33,092 nucleotides of DNA from Humidesulfovibrio sp. Lineage in GTDB: Bacteria > Desulfobacterota > Desulfovibrionia > Desulfovibrionales > Desulfovibrionaceae. The DNA lies in contig JAVBYL010000011.1 of assembly GCA_030824035.1 (NCBI GenBank), positions 1 to 33,092 of the forward strand, read 5' to 3'. The position numbers and the translations under genes were made by a program. Below are positions 18,353-26,281 of the stretch, one piece after another. Numbering within the stretch: the stretch's first letter is position 1; every line of letters begins with the position of its first letter. The notes beneath the pieces were generated by a model that saw nothing but the letters and a program-made list of their open reading frames with translations, had not been told where the DNA came from and made no database searches.

Positions 18353-20334
18353 CACTGCTTCCTCACAATCTTGGACTGGGTGTCCGTCACTTCGACTATC
18401 TCATATACCAATCCGACCTTATGGTTTACCATGGCAAGATCAGTTTCTAATCTTATTTCTCCTCCATGCACTAAAAGGACGAACTGGCTTGATACTGTGG
18501 GGAGATACGTCAGGATATTGGTTCGATGATTTGGATCGAGTCTCCCAAAAGGGGTATCCATTATGATCGGCCCAATTGCACGCCCTGTTCGATTCAACCC
18601 ATCTATCAGTGAAAGTGCAACAACATGCTCAGCTCCGGCGCTTCGTATTGATACTTTCCGCCCTTGGCTATCAAAAATACTGAGACCATACCTGTCGTTG
18701 ATTTCAAGGCCTCGATAGGCTTTTTGCGTTGTCATTTGCTTAAATGCTGCACTCGCATAGCTTTCTACTTTCATTCTCAGTCTGTCGCGCAAGCGTTCCA
18801 CACTCGCCTGAAATGTCTTTTCCAAGTCTGCAGCAAGCTTTGCCTTCTGTGTGCTCTTGTGGGTACGAGCCCCCGCCAGACCTTCGATGGCCTTCTGTGC
18901 TATTGCCAACTCGGACTTTGTGTTTTGAATACGCTGCGCCACGTTTTTAATTGACTCTGTAAGGCGCCCTTCTTCCTTCAGTTTCTCCGCAGCCAGCACT
19001 CTTTTACGAGCGAGTTCTGCAGTATCCTGCCCAGCGATTTCATCCGAGATTCGCTCGGCCTCATTTTCAGCTTTTTGGGATGCGACTTCAGCAATCCGGA
19101 TATCACGATCAATAGACACTAAGCGCTCACGCGCTCTTACCCCCCGAATCTTACTGAGTGTATTAATCTGGGCAGATACGTCGTTTAGATCGTGTAACAC
19201 ATCACCAGACTGCGCGGCCTCCACTTCAAGCCTGCCTTGGTCTGCGCCTAGTTGATCACGCTTTTCCGCAAAGAGAGGTTGATGACAGGTCGGACATTCA
19301 TTGGTGCCCAGAAGCTTCTTGATATCTTTAATCTGTCCCTCAATTCGCGACCGCTTTTCAAGCGCCTGAATAAGATCCTGCTGGCGCACGGTAAGTATTG
19401 CCAGCTTAACGCTTAGCTTCGCGGAGAGGAGATCTTTCCAGGCTTCCGCAAGGAGCTCTTTACGCTCTTCATGCTTACGTTCAGCAATGTCAATTTGTGT
19501 CCTCAACGCTGCACGTGCGATGTCTAGGTTTGCCTTCAAGGCAAGGACTCTGGCACCACTTTCAAGCTCATCTTCTAGCTTCGCTCGCTCATCACGAGTC
19601 TCTGCCAACTTTCCCTGAAGCGCACTAATGTCAGACTCTAAAGTATCGAGTTGGGTTGTGAGGCGTGTGGTATTATCAGCCTGCGCTTTGAGCCCTGCAA
19701 CATGGGTCAAATCATGTGCCTGCCGCTTCTGCGCAGCTTTCAGTATAGCACCCAGCTCATTACGCCCATTGATTAGGGCTGGCACACCCAAAACTTGTTC
19801 AATAGCCTCTTTGATTAAACGGCCTTGCTCGCTTCCTTCGACAAGAAGTTCTTCATACTGATCAAGCAACTCACCATCAAACAGGAAGAAACGCGAAACC
19901 TGCTCTGGGGCGATCTGGTTAAGTTCAGCCTCATATACGCTTCCACTCAGGACATGCCCATCTCGCGAGAGATGCAAAGACACGATAAAGTCCTCTGGCT
20001 TAGTTGGAGTTGTAATTTGTGGACGCCGCTCCGCAGTTCGCCGCAACTCATACGTGTGCCCATCTGCCTCAAATTCGATGTAGACCTCTACACGCCAGTC
20101 ATCCTGCGCCGCAGCATCCTTGTTTACAATGTCTTGCAAAAGAATTGGTCTCGAGTGCCTACTGAGTGCCTTGTTGTAGAAACCCCAGCGGATAGCATTC
20201 ATCAAAGACGTTTTGCCGCGCATATTGTCGCCGAGCACGAGCATAATGTTCTGAGTCTCGTCTGTTGGGAACTCAATAACATTATCTCCTTTATATGGCA
20301 TAAAATTCGTGACTGTTAGCTTCAAGAGTTTCAT
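18352..20334 (-). CDS. DndD-like SMC/Rad50-type ATPase
   Basis: 660 residues; the start at 20334 has GGAGGAG upstream and lies 2 bases after the previous stop. The N-terminal head has Walker A GDNMRGKTS at 35-43 and the Q-loop region FFLFDGE at 149-155, which is typical of DndD. Two long coiled coils (about 200-340 and 360-520) flank a zinc hook C-P-T-C at 347-350 as in Rad50. The C-terminal head has the ABC signature SAGAEH at 565-570 and Walker B region IIMDTPFGRLD at 590-600, in which Thr-Pro follows the aspartate, as in DndD relatives. It should bind DNA and hydrolyse ATP. DndD proteins belong to phosphorothioation systems, but no DndA, DndB or DndC genes are near, so another modification, probably methylation, is the partner here. 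Confidence 0.88.
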   Translation of the reverse strand: MKLLKLTVTNFMPYKGDNVIEFPTDETQNIMLVLGDNMRGKTSLMNAIRWGFYNKALSRHSRPILLQDIVNKDAAAQDDWRVEVYIEFEADGHTYELRRTAERRPQITTPTKPEDFIVSLHLSRDGHVLSGSVYEAELNQIAPEQVSRFFLFDGELLDQYEELLVEGSEQGRLIKEAIEQVLGVPALINGRNELGAILKAAQKRQAHDLTHVAGLKAQADNTTRLTTQLDTLESDISALQGKLAETRDERAKLEDELESGARVLALKANLDIARAALRTQIDIAERKHEERKELLAEAWKDLLSAKLSVKLAILTVRQQDLIQALEKRSRIEGQIKDIKKLLGTNECPTCHQPLFAEKRDQLGADQGRLEVEAAQSGDVLHDLNDVSAQINTLSKIRGVRARERLVSIDRDIRIAEVASQKAENEAERISDEIAGQDTAELARKRVLAAEKLKEEGRLTESIKNVAQRIQNTKSELAIAQKAIEGLAGARTHKSTQKAKLAADLEKTFQASVERLRDRLRMKVESYASAAFKQMTTQKAYRGLEINDRYGLSIFDSQGRKVSIRSAGAEHVVALSLIDGLNRTGRAIGPIIMDTPFGRLDPNHRTNILTYLPTVSSQFVLLVHGGEIRLETDLAMVNHKVGLVYEIVEVTDTQSKIVRKQ

Positions 20335-20336
20335 GG

Positions 20337-20549
20337 CTACTCCTCCCGCCCAACGGCCATCGCATCAACAATTTCGTCAATAAGACGTTCCATCGCAGCT
20401 GATGGCTGGTCGCGTTTCAGGCTGAACTGGTGGCGACGCTGAATCTCAAAACAGTTTCGCAGTAAAGTTTCGTCAAGATCTGGTGCCACCGCCGCTCTCA
20501 CCTCAAGCAGGACCTCAAGGATAAGGTTATCCTGGTTGTTATCACTCAT
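20337..20549 (-). CDS. Small acidic defence-operon protein
   Basis: 70 residues. The ATG at 20549 overlaps the helicase stop by 8 bases and has GGAG 8 bases upstream; an in-frame GTG at 20558 is less likely. The sequence is helical and acidic, with LLEVRAAVAPDLDETLLRNCFEIQ in the middle (shown here only as its key part) and ends GREE. Comparable short proteins sit between a helicase and a DndD-like ATPase in other modification-linked clusters, from memory. It may bridge the two large subunits. No enzymatic motif is visible. Confidence 0.65.
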   Translation of the reverse strand: MSDNNQDNLILEVLLEVRAAVAPDLDETLLRNCFEIQRRHQFSLKRDQPSAAMERLIDEIVDAMAVGREE

Positions 20550-22650
20550 CTTCTTCACTCCCCGCGTTGTCGATCATCTCCTCAGGGTCAAGCCCCATAC
20601 TGATCGCGATAGAACGAAGCTCGGCCCCCCCCATTTGATTAATTGCATGGCTTGCGAACTCAACCGCCCTAAGCAGCTCTGCCTTTAGCAGGCCAATCTG
20701 TTCGGGCTCCTTCTCGGTGCTCACAGGAACAACAATTGCGTCGTGGATGACTGCCAGATGCTTGCCGGGCGCCTTGCGTAGCACACGACCGCGTCGTTGA
20801 ATAAATTGTCTGGGATTTTGTGATGAAGCAAGAATCAGTGCATGCGAAACGGCGGGGATATCCACCCCTTCGTCAAGACATTTTATTGAAACAAGAATGC
20901 CACCAAAAGTTCGAAACCATTCCATCGTAGCGTCGCGATCCCCAGCCATACTAGAGTGGTACTCTATCGGCTTAAAACCTCTCTCGCGGAGCGCGATCAT
21001 AACATCAGCTAGTTGTCCCCCATCTTCGCAGTATATTAACCAACTTTGGTTCTCCTCATAGACAGAGCCAATAACATCCGCAGCGAGTTGAATTTTCGCG
21101 AGGGCTTTCTTAGCTATTCTTGAACGTTTTATAAGCAGCATCTTCGCCCGATCACTTAATGGTCCGCCACCGTCAAGACCTTTATTATGCTTCGCCAGCT
21201 CAAAGCGAATCGCTCGAGTTTCCTTTAGCCACTCCTCAGCCTCACTAGTGGTCAAATGGATCGGGTGGGGATGATACTCGTAGGGAACCAAGCGTCCTGC
21301 TGTCACTGCATCTTGCAGCGTTATCGGCGGAGGGACAACTCCACCGAAATAGGCAAGCAGTCGAGCGGTGCCCTCAGGATCTCCGTATCGTTTAGGAGTC
21401 GCACTAAGCCCAAGCCGAGCGCCTGCGTTGAGAATGAATACGCTGGAGTTCTTGGGGCTCCCGACTTGATGCACTTCATCAACAACCATCAGCAGGTGTT
21501 GACCATCAAACACTCTAGCGCAGAAGTCAGGTAGGGAGGCTGTAGGCATCATCGCCAGTGTAATCCGAGGCCCAAGCGCAGGATCTGGTGCTGTCATGTT
21601 GCGGAGTCGCCCTGATAGCCGCCACCGCTGATGTCCTCCACCAGCGAGAAGCAACACAGCCTCTGGGATCTCGTCAGCTACCTCCTTCGCCCACTGCTCA
21701 AGAAGCAGCGTACTTGGAACAAGAACTAGGACAGGAAGCCCCAGGGCAACATGCTTACGAATCGCGAGTATAGCCGTGAATGTTTTCCCACTTCCTGTGG
21801 CATGTTCAAAAATACCACGCTTACCAAGTGCTTCCCATGCAGCAATCGCTGACTTTTGGTGGGGAAGCGCCTCTCTGCGAAGCGATTCGCATGGTGGTTC
21901 CGGATTCACGAGATCCTCCAGGCTATGCGAAGCAAATCTCCGAATGTACTCCTCAACAGACTGGGGAAAAACAGTAACTGCCACATCAGGATCAGTCCCC
22001 GACCATAGTGACTCAAAATGACGCTCATGGCGGCGAACGCGTTCTGCTTCAAGGCCGCCCCTCCAGTTGCAAAAGACCTCAATCGATTCGAAGTTACCGT
22101 TGTCGTGCCAGCCGCTCCAGGTTTCATTGCTCGATCCCTTAAAGCTTACCATATTCCCAAGAGTGTCCTCAAAAAGGCCAAGCTTTTCGTGGTACAACCC
22201 CTGCAGCCCGACACGCTCAGCAATTTTTATTTCGAGTGCACCAGTTGCGATTAATGTTGCCAGCGTTCTGGCGCCAAAAGCAGTTCTAGGATCAGCTAAC
22301 AAGGCATCAAACTGTGAGACCAATGACTGCTCAAGCATCTCTGCTCGTCGAGCGTATCCGAGAGCGATGTGCTCTACATCAATAGGCTTGAGGTGTGGCG
22401 AGCATATTAGCCGTATTTTGCAACCTCGCCTTGCAAATTCTACAATCGGAGCCCCAACAACGACATATACGGTTGAGCAGAAGTAACCCACAGCACGACG
22501 GTAAAGCGCCGAATTTCGCAGACATTGAACGTAAAAACGTCCCACCGGGTCGTCTTTGAGTGAACGGTACTCGGTATCGAAGTTTCCAGCGCTTAAGTCA
22601 CCACAAAATACGCCTTCCACAGCATGGTCGGGCAAAAAGTCCGTCGACAT
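20542..22650 (-). CDS. PLD-type nuclease fused to an SF2 helicase
   Basis: 702 residues from the ATG at 22650, with GAGG 5 bases upstream. The N-terminal part (about 20-220) is a phospholipase D-like nuclease domain with H153-x-K155 (YHEKLGLF) and downstream GSSNET at 172-177. The helicase follows with Walker A ATGSGKT at 284-290, DEVH box at 391-394, LGLSATP at 413-419 and motif VI QRRGRVLRK at 618-626. A single HxK motif implies dimerisation for catalysis, as in other PLD nucleases. It probably translocates on DNA and cuts foreign DNA. It starts 13 bases after the methyltransferase stop. Confidence 0.92.
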   Translation of the reverse strand: MSTDFLPDHAVEGVFCGDLSAGNFDTEYRSLKDDPVGRFYVQCLRNSALYRRAVGYFCSTVYVVVGAPIVEFARRGCKIRLICSPHLKPIDVEHIALGYARRAEMLEQSLVSQFDALLADPRTAFGARTLATLIATGALEIKIAERVGLQGLYHEKLGLFEDTLGNMVSFKGSSNETWSGWHDNGNFESIEVFCNWRGGLEAERVRRHERHFESLWSGTDPDVAVTVFPQSVEEYIRRFASHSLEDLVNPEPPCESLRREALPHQKSAIAAWEALGKRGIFEHATGSGKTFTAILAIRKHVALGLPVLVLVPSTLLLEQWAKEVADEIPEAVLLLAGGGHQRWRLSGRLRNMTAPDPALGPRITLAMMPTASLPDFCARVFDGQHLLMVVDEVHQVGSPKNSSVFILNAGARLGLSATPKRYGDPEGTARLLAYFGGVVPPPITLQDAVTAGRLVPYEYHPHPIHLTTSEAEEWLKETRAIRFELAKHNKGLDGGGPLSDRAKMLLIKRSRIAKKALAKIQLAADVIGSVYEENQSWLIYCEDGGQLADVMIALRERGFKPIEYHSSMAGDRDATMEWFRTFGGILVSIKCLDEGVDIPAVSHALILASSQNPRQFIQRRGRVLRKAPGKHLAVIHDAIVVPVSTEKEPEQIGLLKAELLRAVEFASHAINQMGGAELRSIAISMGLDPEEMIDNAGSEEDE

Positions 22651-22663
22651 GCCAGCCTCACAA

Positions 22664-23737
22664 CTAAGTATTTACGATGCCAGCGGTTAGGTCATCATCA
22701 GCCATGCGAAGTGAATCGAACCGGCCGCGAGAACCTGCGATGTATTCTAAGTTAGCTTCTACACCGACCCACTTGCGCCCCATCTCTTCTGCAACTGACC
22801 CGGTTGTATTTGAACCAGCAAATGGATCGAGTACCAAATCATTTTCATCAGTTAAAAACTGGATAAAGAACGCAGCGAGAGCCGACTGCATCCTAGCGGG
22901 ATGAGCAGCCAGCCCCCTCTCTTTACAATAACCTCTATAGTTCGAATCCCACTTTGTGCCGGTGAACTTAAGCAAAGCTTCTGGGTAGTGTTCACCAGTG
23001 AAATCGAGCACATTCGGGCCGATCGCACCGCCGTGATCCGCAAGAAAACCCGTTTTAGAGATCACGTGCCCCGATGGACGGACCCCTGCATTGTACTTTT
23101 GAGACTTCAAAAGTCGCTTCATATCTTGGCTGTATGGGTTAAGGACTCTTCGGTTATCCGCCTTAGGATACTCTGTCTTCGACATCCACCAAGCGTGAGT
23201 ATACGAATCTTTGAGCCTGATGCGGTTAACGTTCACCCACGCAGCAGGACCTGGGAGACGCGCGGGGTTATGGCAAATAATATGCTGACAAAGATGAAGA
23301 TTAGCGGCCTTCTTGAATGCAAGCAATGCCTCAAGAGGCAGCGTTGACATTACCGGGACACCCTCTTCCCAGGCATTCCCGATTTCAATAACAATAGATC
23401 CTTCATCTGCTAACATATCAGCAAGTCCTGGCGCGAGTGACTGGAGCCAGTGTATGTAAGCATCACCAGTTTCATTCCCGTATTTCTTCTTGCGGACTAA
23501 TGGAAATGGTGGAGACGTTACAATAAGATCAACCATCCCCTTCATTTTACAAAGCATTGAACTCTGTAGCGCGTTTTCAATACGCCCGTGCAACATTTGT
23601 CCCAAATCAGTACTATATCCGACGCTAACAGCATTATCTTCTGTCGAAGGTACAGATACACCGGCACTACTCTCTTCAGACGCCTCTACGCTGACTGATG
23701 CTTTGTGACAAAATTTATTTACAGGCTTAGAACTCAA
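22664..23737 (-). CDS. DNA methyltransferase, beta class (probably N4-cytosine or N6-adenine)
   Basis: 357 residues if it starts at the TTG at 23737, which has a strong AGGAGG 4 bases upstream; an ATG at 23839 would add 34 residues but lacks a well-placed ribosome site. Motif IV TSPPF lies near residue 74 and motif I DPFAGSNTTG near 304, an order (IV before I) that defines the beta class. The aromatic after SPP fits amino-methyltransferases; S-P-P is common in N4-cytosine enzymes but the base is not certain. It uses S-adenosylmethionine to mark host DNA, presumably protecting it from the nuclease-helicase encoded next. It is the first gene of the operon. Confidence 0.9.
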   Translation of the reverse strand: MSSKPVNKFCHKASVSVEASEESSAGVSVPSTEDNAVSVGYSTDLGQMLHGRIENALQSSMLCKMKGMVDLIVTSPPFPLVRKKKYGNETGDAYIHWLQSLAPGLADMLADEGSIVIEIGNAWEEGVPVMSTLPLEALLAFKKAANLHLCQHIICHNPARLPGPAAWVNVNRIRLKDSYTHAWWMSKTEYPKADNRRVLNPYSQDMKRLLKSQKYNAGVRPSGHVISKTGFLADHGGAIGPNVLDFTGEHYPEALLKFTGTKWDSNYRGYCKERGLAAHPARMQSALAAFFIQFLTDENDLVLDPFAGSNTTGSVAEEMGRKWVGVEANLEYIAGSRGRFDSLRMADDDLTAGIVNT

Positions 23738-24045
23738 AACGCCTCCTCGCAGACCATGCTGACGGCTAACTGAACATGTGTAGCCTTGACATATCGAAAG
23801 CTTTGTGTCCAACCCTATAAGGGAAGGGCGAGCGCACATGCCTAGCCCCAGACATGCGCATCATGGTCCCAGCGAAGCAGAAACCCATGATCGCCAACCA
23901 TCACCCATAAGGTGGTGTTGAAAACCTAATCATTTCAACAAAACCGCTCCGTTAAGGGACATTCCCTGCAAATCACTTCAAACTCCTCTGCCCCAGGTTG
24001 ACCACGCCACATGCCTACAATCTGACGCACGCCCACATGAACAAC
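23738..24045. promoter_or_regulatory. Divergent control region between the defence operon and sfsA-like gene
   Basis: 308 bases between oppositely directed starts. The main feature is the perfect 8-bp inverted repeat at 23916-23940; a near-palindromic CCCTATAAGGG is at 23813-23823. No convincing -35/-10 pair with good spacing was found for either direction. Confidence 0.45.
23916..23940. promoter_or_regulatory. Perfect inverted repeat, candidate operator of the defence operon
   Basis: TGTTGAAA and TTTCAACA are separated by 9 bases. It is placed between the methyltransferase and sfsA-like genes, as an operator for a regulator controlling one or both would be. The operon encodes its own DNA-binding protein at 15482-17983, and the island also carries an AlpA-type regulator. 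Confidence 0.45.
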
Positions 24046-24747
24046 ATGATATTACTGCCGTTTACTGGCCAACAAGTCGACGCAACATTCCTCAGAAGAC
24101 CTCAGCGTTTCTTAGTTGACATGGCCCTTGCCGACGGCACCGAAGTCGTTGCATACTGCTCAAATCCCGGCTCTCTGCACGGCTGCTTGTCCCCCGGAAG
24201 CGAAGCCCTTCTCTGGGACAGTGGGGATGACAAGAGAAAACGCCGACATACGTGGAGGGCCATACGCGTAAACGGCACACTTGTCGGAACAGATACGCAC
24301 ATTGCAAACAAAATAGTAAGCATGGCAATCACAAATAGTGCAATACCATGCTTACTTAATTACGTTAAAATATCCCGCGAGGTCGCAATTAGCGGAATGC
24401 GCGCTGATTTTGTCGTAAACTTTCTCGACAGTACCTGCATAATCGAGGTAAAAAGTGCAACTGTCGTTGAAAATGGAATTGCAAGATTTCCAGATTCAAT
24501 TACACCACGTGGCGTTCGACAACTCCATGAGCTTATAGCCCTTCGCAAACGTGGATATCGCGCTGTATTATTATTTGTAACACAGCGCGATGATGCTTAT
24601 GCGTTTCAAGTCACACCAATGTTTGATAGAAATTATCACGACACATACACGCGCGCAATTTGCAGTGGAGTAGAAAGTCTCGCGCTATCAGTTGAAGTCA
24701 CAAAACAAGGAATCATGTTCCCAAAGTTCTTACCGATCCTAAGCTAG
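24046..24747 (+). CDS. sfsA: SfsA family DNA/RNA nuclease-like protein
   Basis: 233 residues from the ATG at 24046, chosen because family members begin close to an MLLPF-type start; two in-frame starts upstream (23998 TTG, 24037 ATG) also lack ribosome sites. The family pattern is clear: FLRRPQRFLVDM, then CSNPGSLHGC, an HTWRAI segment, and the PD-(D/E)xK-like core with MRADFVVNF followed by IIEVKSATV, and FPDSITPRGVRQLHEL. SfsA combines an OB-like nucleic-acid binding part with a nuclease fold; its cellular role is poorly known. Codon use is more AT-rich than the core genes. It is divergent from the methyltransferase, which may mean a shared control region. Confidence 0.88.
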   Translation: MILLPFTGQQVDATFLRRPQRFLVDMALADGTEVVAYCSNPGSLHGCLSPGSEALLWDSGDDKRKRRHTWRAIRVNGTLVGTDTHIANKIVSMAITNSAIPCLLNYVKISREVAISGMRADFVVNFLDSTCIIEVKSATVVENGIARFPDSITPRGVRQLHELIALRKRGYRAVLLFVTQRDDAYAFQVTPMFDRNYHDTYTRAICSGVESLALSVEVTKQGIMFPKFLPILS

Positions 24748-24971
24748 TTCGGGGAGGAGTACTATTGCCTCGCATCCTCGGAGCGCATGTACTCTTGATC
24801 CGATTTGTCACATCCCCTTCGCTTCTTCACTCTCCATCAAACCGTCTGGCCACCAAACATGTGCCCAAGAGCAACTAGATCCCCCCGCTAATTTGGCCGG
24901 TTTCCTGTCGGTAAACATTCGCGGCCTTTGCTGATGACAATTCTTCCCATAACGGACTAGACTTCTTAAAT
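24748..24971. other. Convergent intergenic stretch
   Basis: 224 bases between the ends of the sfsA-like gene and the unknown gene at 24972. No strong hairpin-plus-T terminator, RNA gene or repeat stands out. Confidence 0.4.
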
Positions 24972-25565
24972 TCACGTGTTCCAGCGTAAATCTGTCGGTG
25001 AATCCTTTATGGCCTCAAGGCGATCCGCCAAGTCAAACTCTTCCTTCCCCCACATCATGCGCAGGCTTTCGTACTGACCAGAGTCGTCCACAGGGCACCC
25101 CTCTCTCATGGCCGTCCGCTTGAGTAATCCGTCAACATAAGGTCCGCCAAACATTCTCGCCGTGTCCATAAAGGCCGCGCCGGTTTCCTTATCCAGCCTT
25201 GCCAAGGCCGTGATCCACGCTTCAGCGTCCTGCTCTGCCAGTTCGATCTTTTCGCGCGCCGAAGCTACGACAGATTCAATCGTCTCCCCCTTCTTTCTCG
25301 CGACCACATCTCTGGCAATGAATGCGGCATGGTAGTAGTGCAAAGACTCTGCCTTCAGCGACTCCGTCAACGCGAATCCGGCAATGGTCAGAAACGCGCC
25401 CGTGATAGCCGCTTCGTGCAGGGCATCTTTGGTGCTGTACGCGCGAAGGGCTTCATGCGGGACGTCCCACTTATTGGTGGCGGACTGGCGCATCCTGATA
25501 ACCGCGCGTTCAAAGGCCGTAAGCGCCGTGTAGCTCTTCCGAAGACCACTAAGCCCGCTTGCCAT
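24972..25565 (-). CDS. Unknown protein of the island replication module
   Basis: 197 residues from an ATG at 25565 with GGAGG 7 bases upstream; the start overlaps the DUF5681 gene by 17 bases. The sequence is largely helical and Ala-rich with a possible hydrophobic helix near residues 55-75, and no catalytic motif is recognised. Overlap with upstream genes shows that it belongs to the leftward module starting at the AlpA-like gene. Confidence 0.65.
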   Translation of the reverse strand: MASGLSGLRKSYTALTAFERAVIRMRQSATNKWDVPHEALRAYSTKDALHEAAITGAFLTIAGFALTESLKAESLHYYHAAFIARDVVARKKGETIESVVASAREKIELAEQDAEAWITALARLDKETGAAFMDTARMFGGPYVDGLLKRTAMREGCPVDDSGQYESLRMMWGKEEFDLADRLEAIKDSPTDLRWNT

Positions 25566-25968
25566 TCCGATTCCTCCTTGCTTCTAAAACGGCCCTCAAC
25601 GAGGCCAATTCATCACGAAGACTATCCACTTCCTCCACCTTGGCCGCCAGCGCGATGATGTTCGCAACTTCAGCCGCTGTCGTAGGCGAAAGTTCGCCTC
25701 CGGCGACTCCACGAAGAAGTGCCCGCACCTGATCGACGAAGTTACCATCCGGCAACAAGACAGCCTCAGACGGAGACACAGGCCGCAGCTTCGGGACCGC
25801 ACGGTCCAGGATGAGGCGCTGTGCCTCTGCATCTCCGGCCTTGGCCCGCTGGATCACAAGCGGCAAAATTTCACCGGCAGCATCCCGCAGAAGGCGCAAG
25901 CCCGAGCTGACGCTGCCCAGCTTGCGACCTGCCGGGTTCCCACTTTGACCTTTCTTGAACTTAGCCAT
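25549..25968 (-). CDS. DUF5681 domain-containing protein
   Basis: 139 residues. The N-terminus FKKGQSGNPAGRK is the hallmark of DUF5681, a short basic motif found in phage and island proteins, often next to terminase or packaging genes. The C-terminal third (about 100-139) is predicted coiled coil. The function is not established; DNA binding is likely from the basic N-terminus. Overlaps on both sides (8 bases upstream, 17 downstream) show tight coupling within the module. Confidence 0.8.
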   Translation of the reverse strand: MAKFKKGQSGNPAGRKLGSVSSGLRLLRDAAGEILPLVIQRAKAGDAEAQRLILDRAVPKLRPVSPSEAVLLPDGNFVDQVRALLRGVAGGELSPTTAAEVANIIALAAKVEEVDSLRDELASLRAVLEARRNRNGKRA

Positions 25969-26281
25969 GCCTGCTAAACTCCTGCTTTTTACAGAGCACG
26001 TGACCCGCCGTAGGCCTCATAGTGTCGAAACAGCGAACCCGGCAGTACCGCTTATTCTCGTCCGAAGGCATGAACGGCTGTCCGCACCCCATGCACGGGC
26101 AAGCCGGGAGGCCCGAAGGCCCCCCAAGCTCATTAAGCAACTGCAACTTGTTCTCGCGTGCAAAGGCCACGATCTCAGCAGCGCGCTGCGGTCCGAGAGC
26201 GGCCAAACCTTCAAGCGTGAGGCAGTCCCCATCGGCCCAGACCCGAACACCATGTGATGCAATCCACCGGGCTGCGCTCAT
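25961..26281 (-). CDS. Small zinc-finger protein with TubC-like N-terminal segment
   Basis: 106 residues. The start at 26281 overlaps the primase stop by 4 bases (ATGA). Residues 10-50 (GVRVWADGDCLTLEGL, then ENKLQLLNEL) resemble the TubC-type docking fold seen in other primase-linked proteins. A cysteine cluster follows (C-P-C-M-G-C, then YCRVRC), consistent with one zinc site. It may act as an adaptor of the adjacent primase-helicase. This is inferred from position and fold resemblance. Confidence 0.65.
   Translation of the reverse strand: MSAARWIASHGVRVWADGDCLTLEGLAALGPQRAAEIVAFARENKLQLLNELGGPSGLPACPCMGCGQPFMPSDENKRYCRVRCFDTMRPTAGHVLCKKQEFSRHG

Noticed and set aside
17984-20549. Assignment of the ATPase region to a true Dnd phosphorothioation system
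   Set aside because: No cysteine desulfurase (DndA), DndC-type sulfurtransferase or DndB gene is present; a methyltransferase is linked instead.
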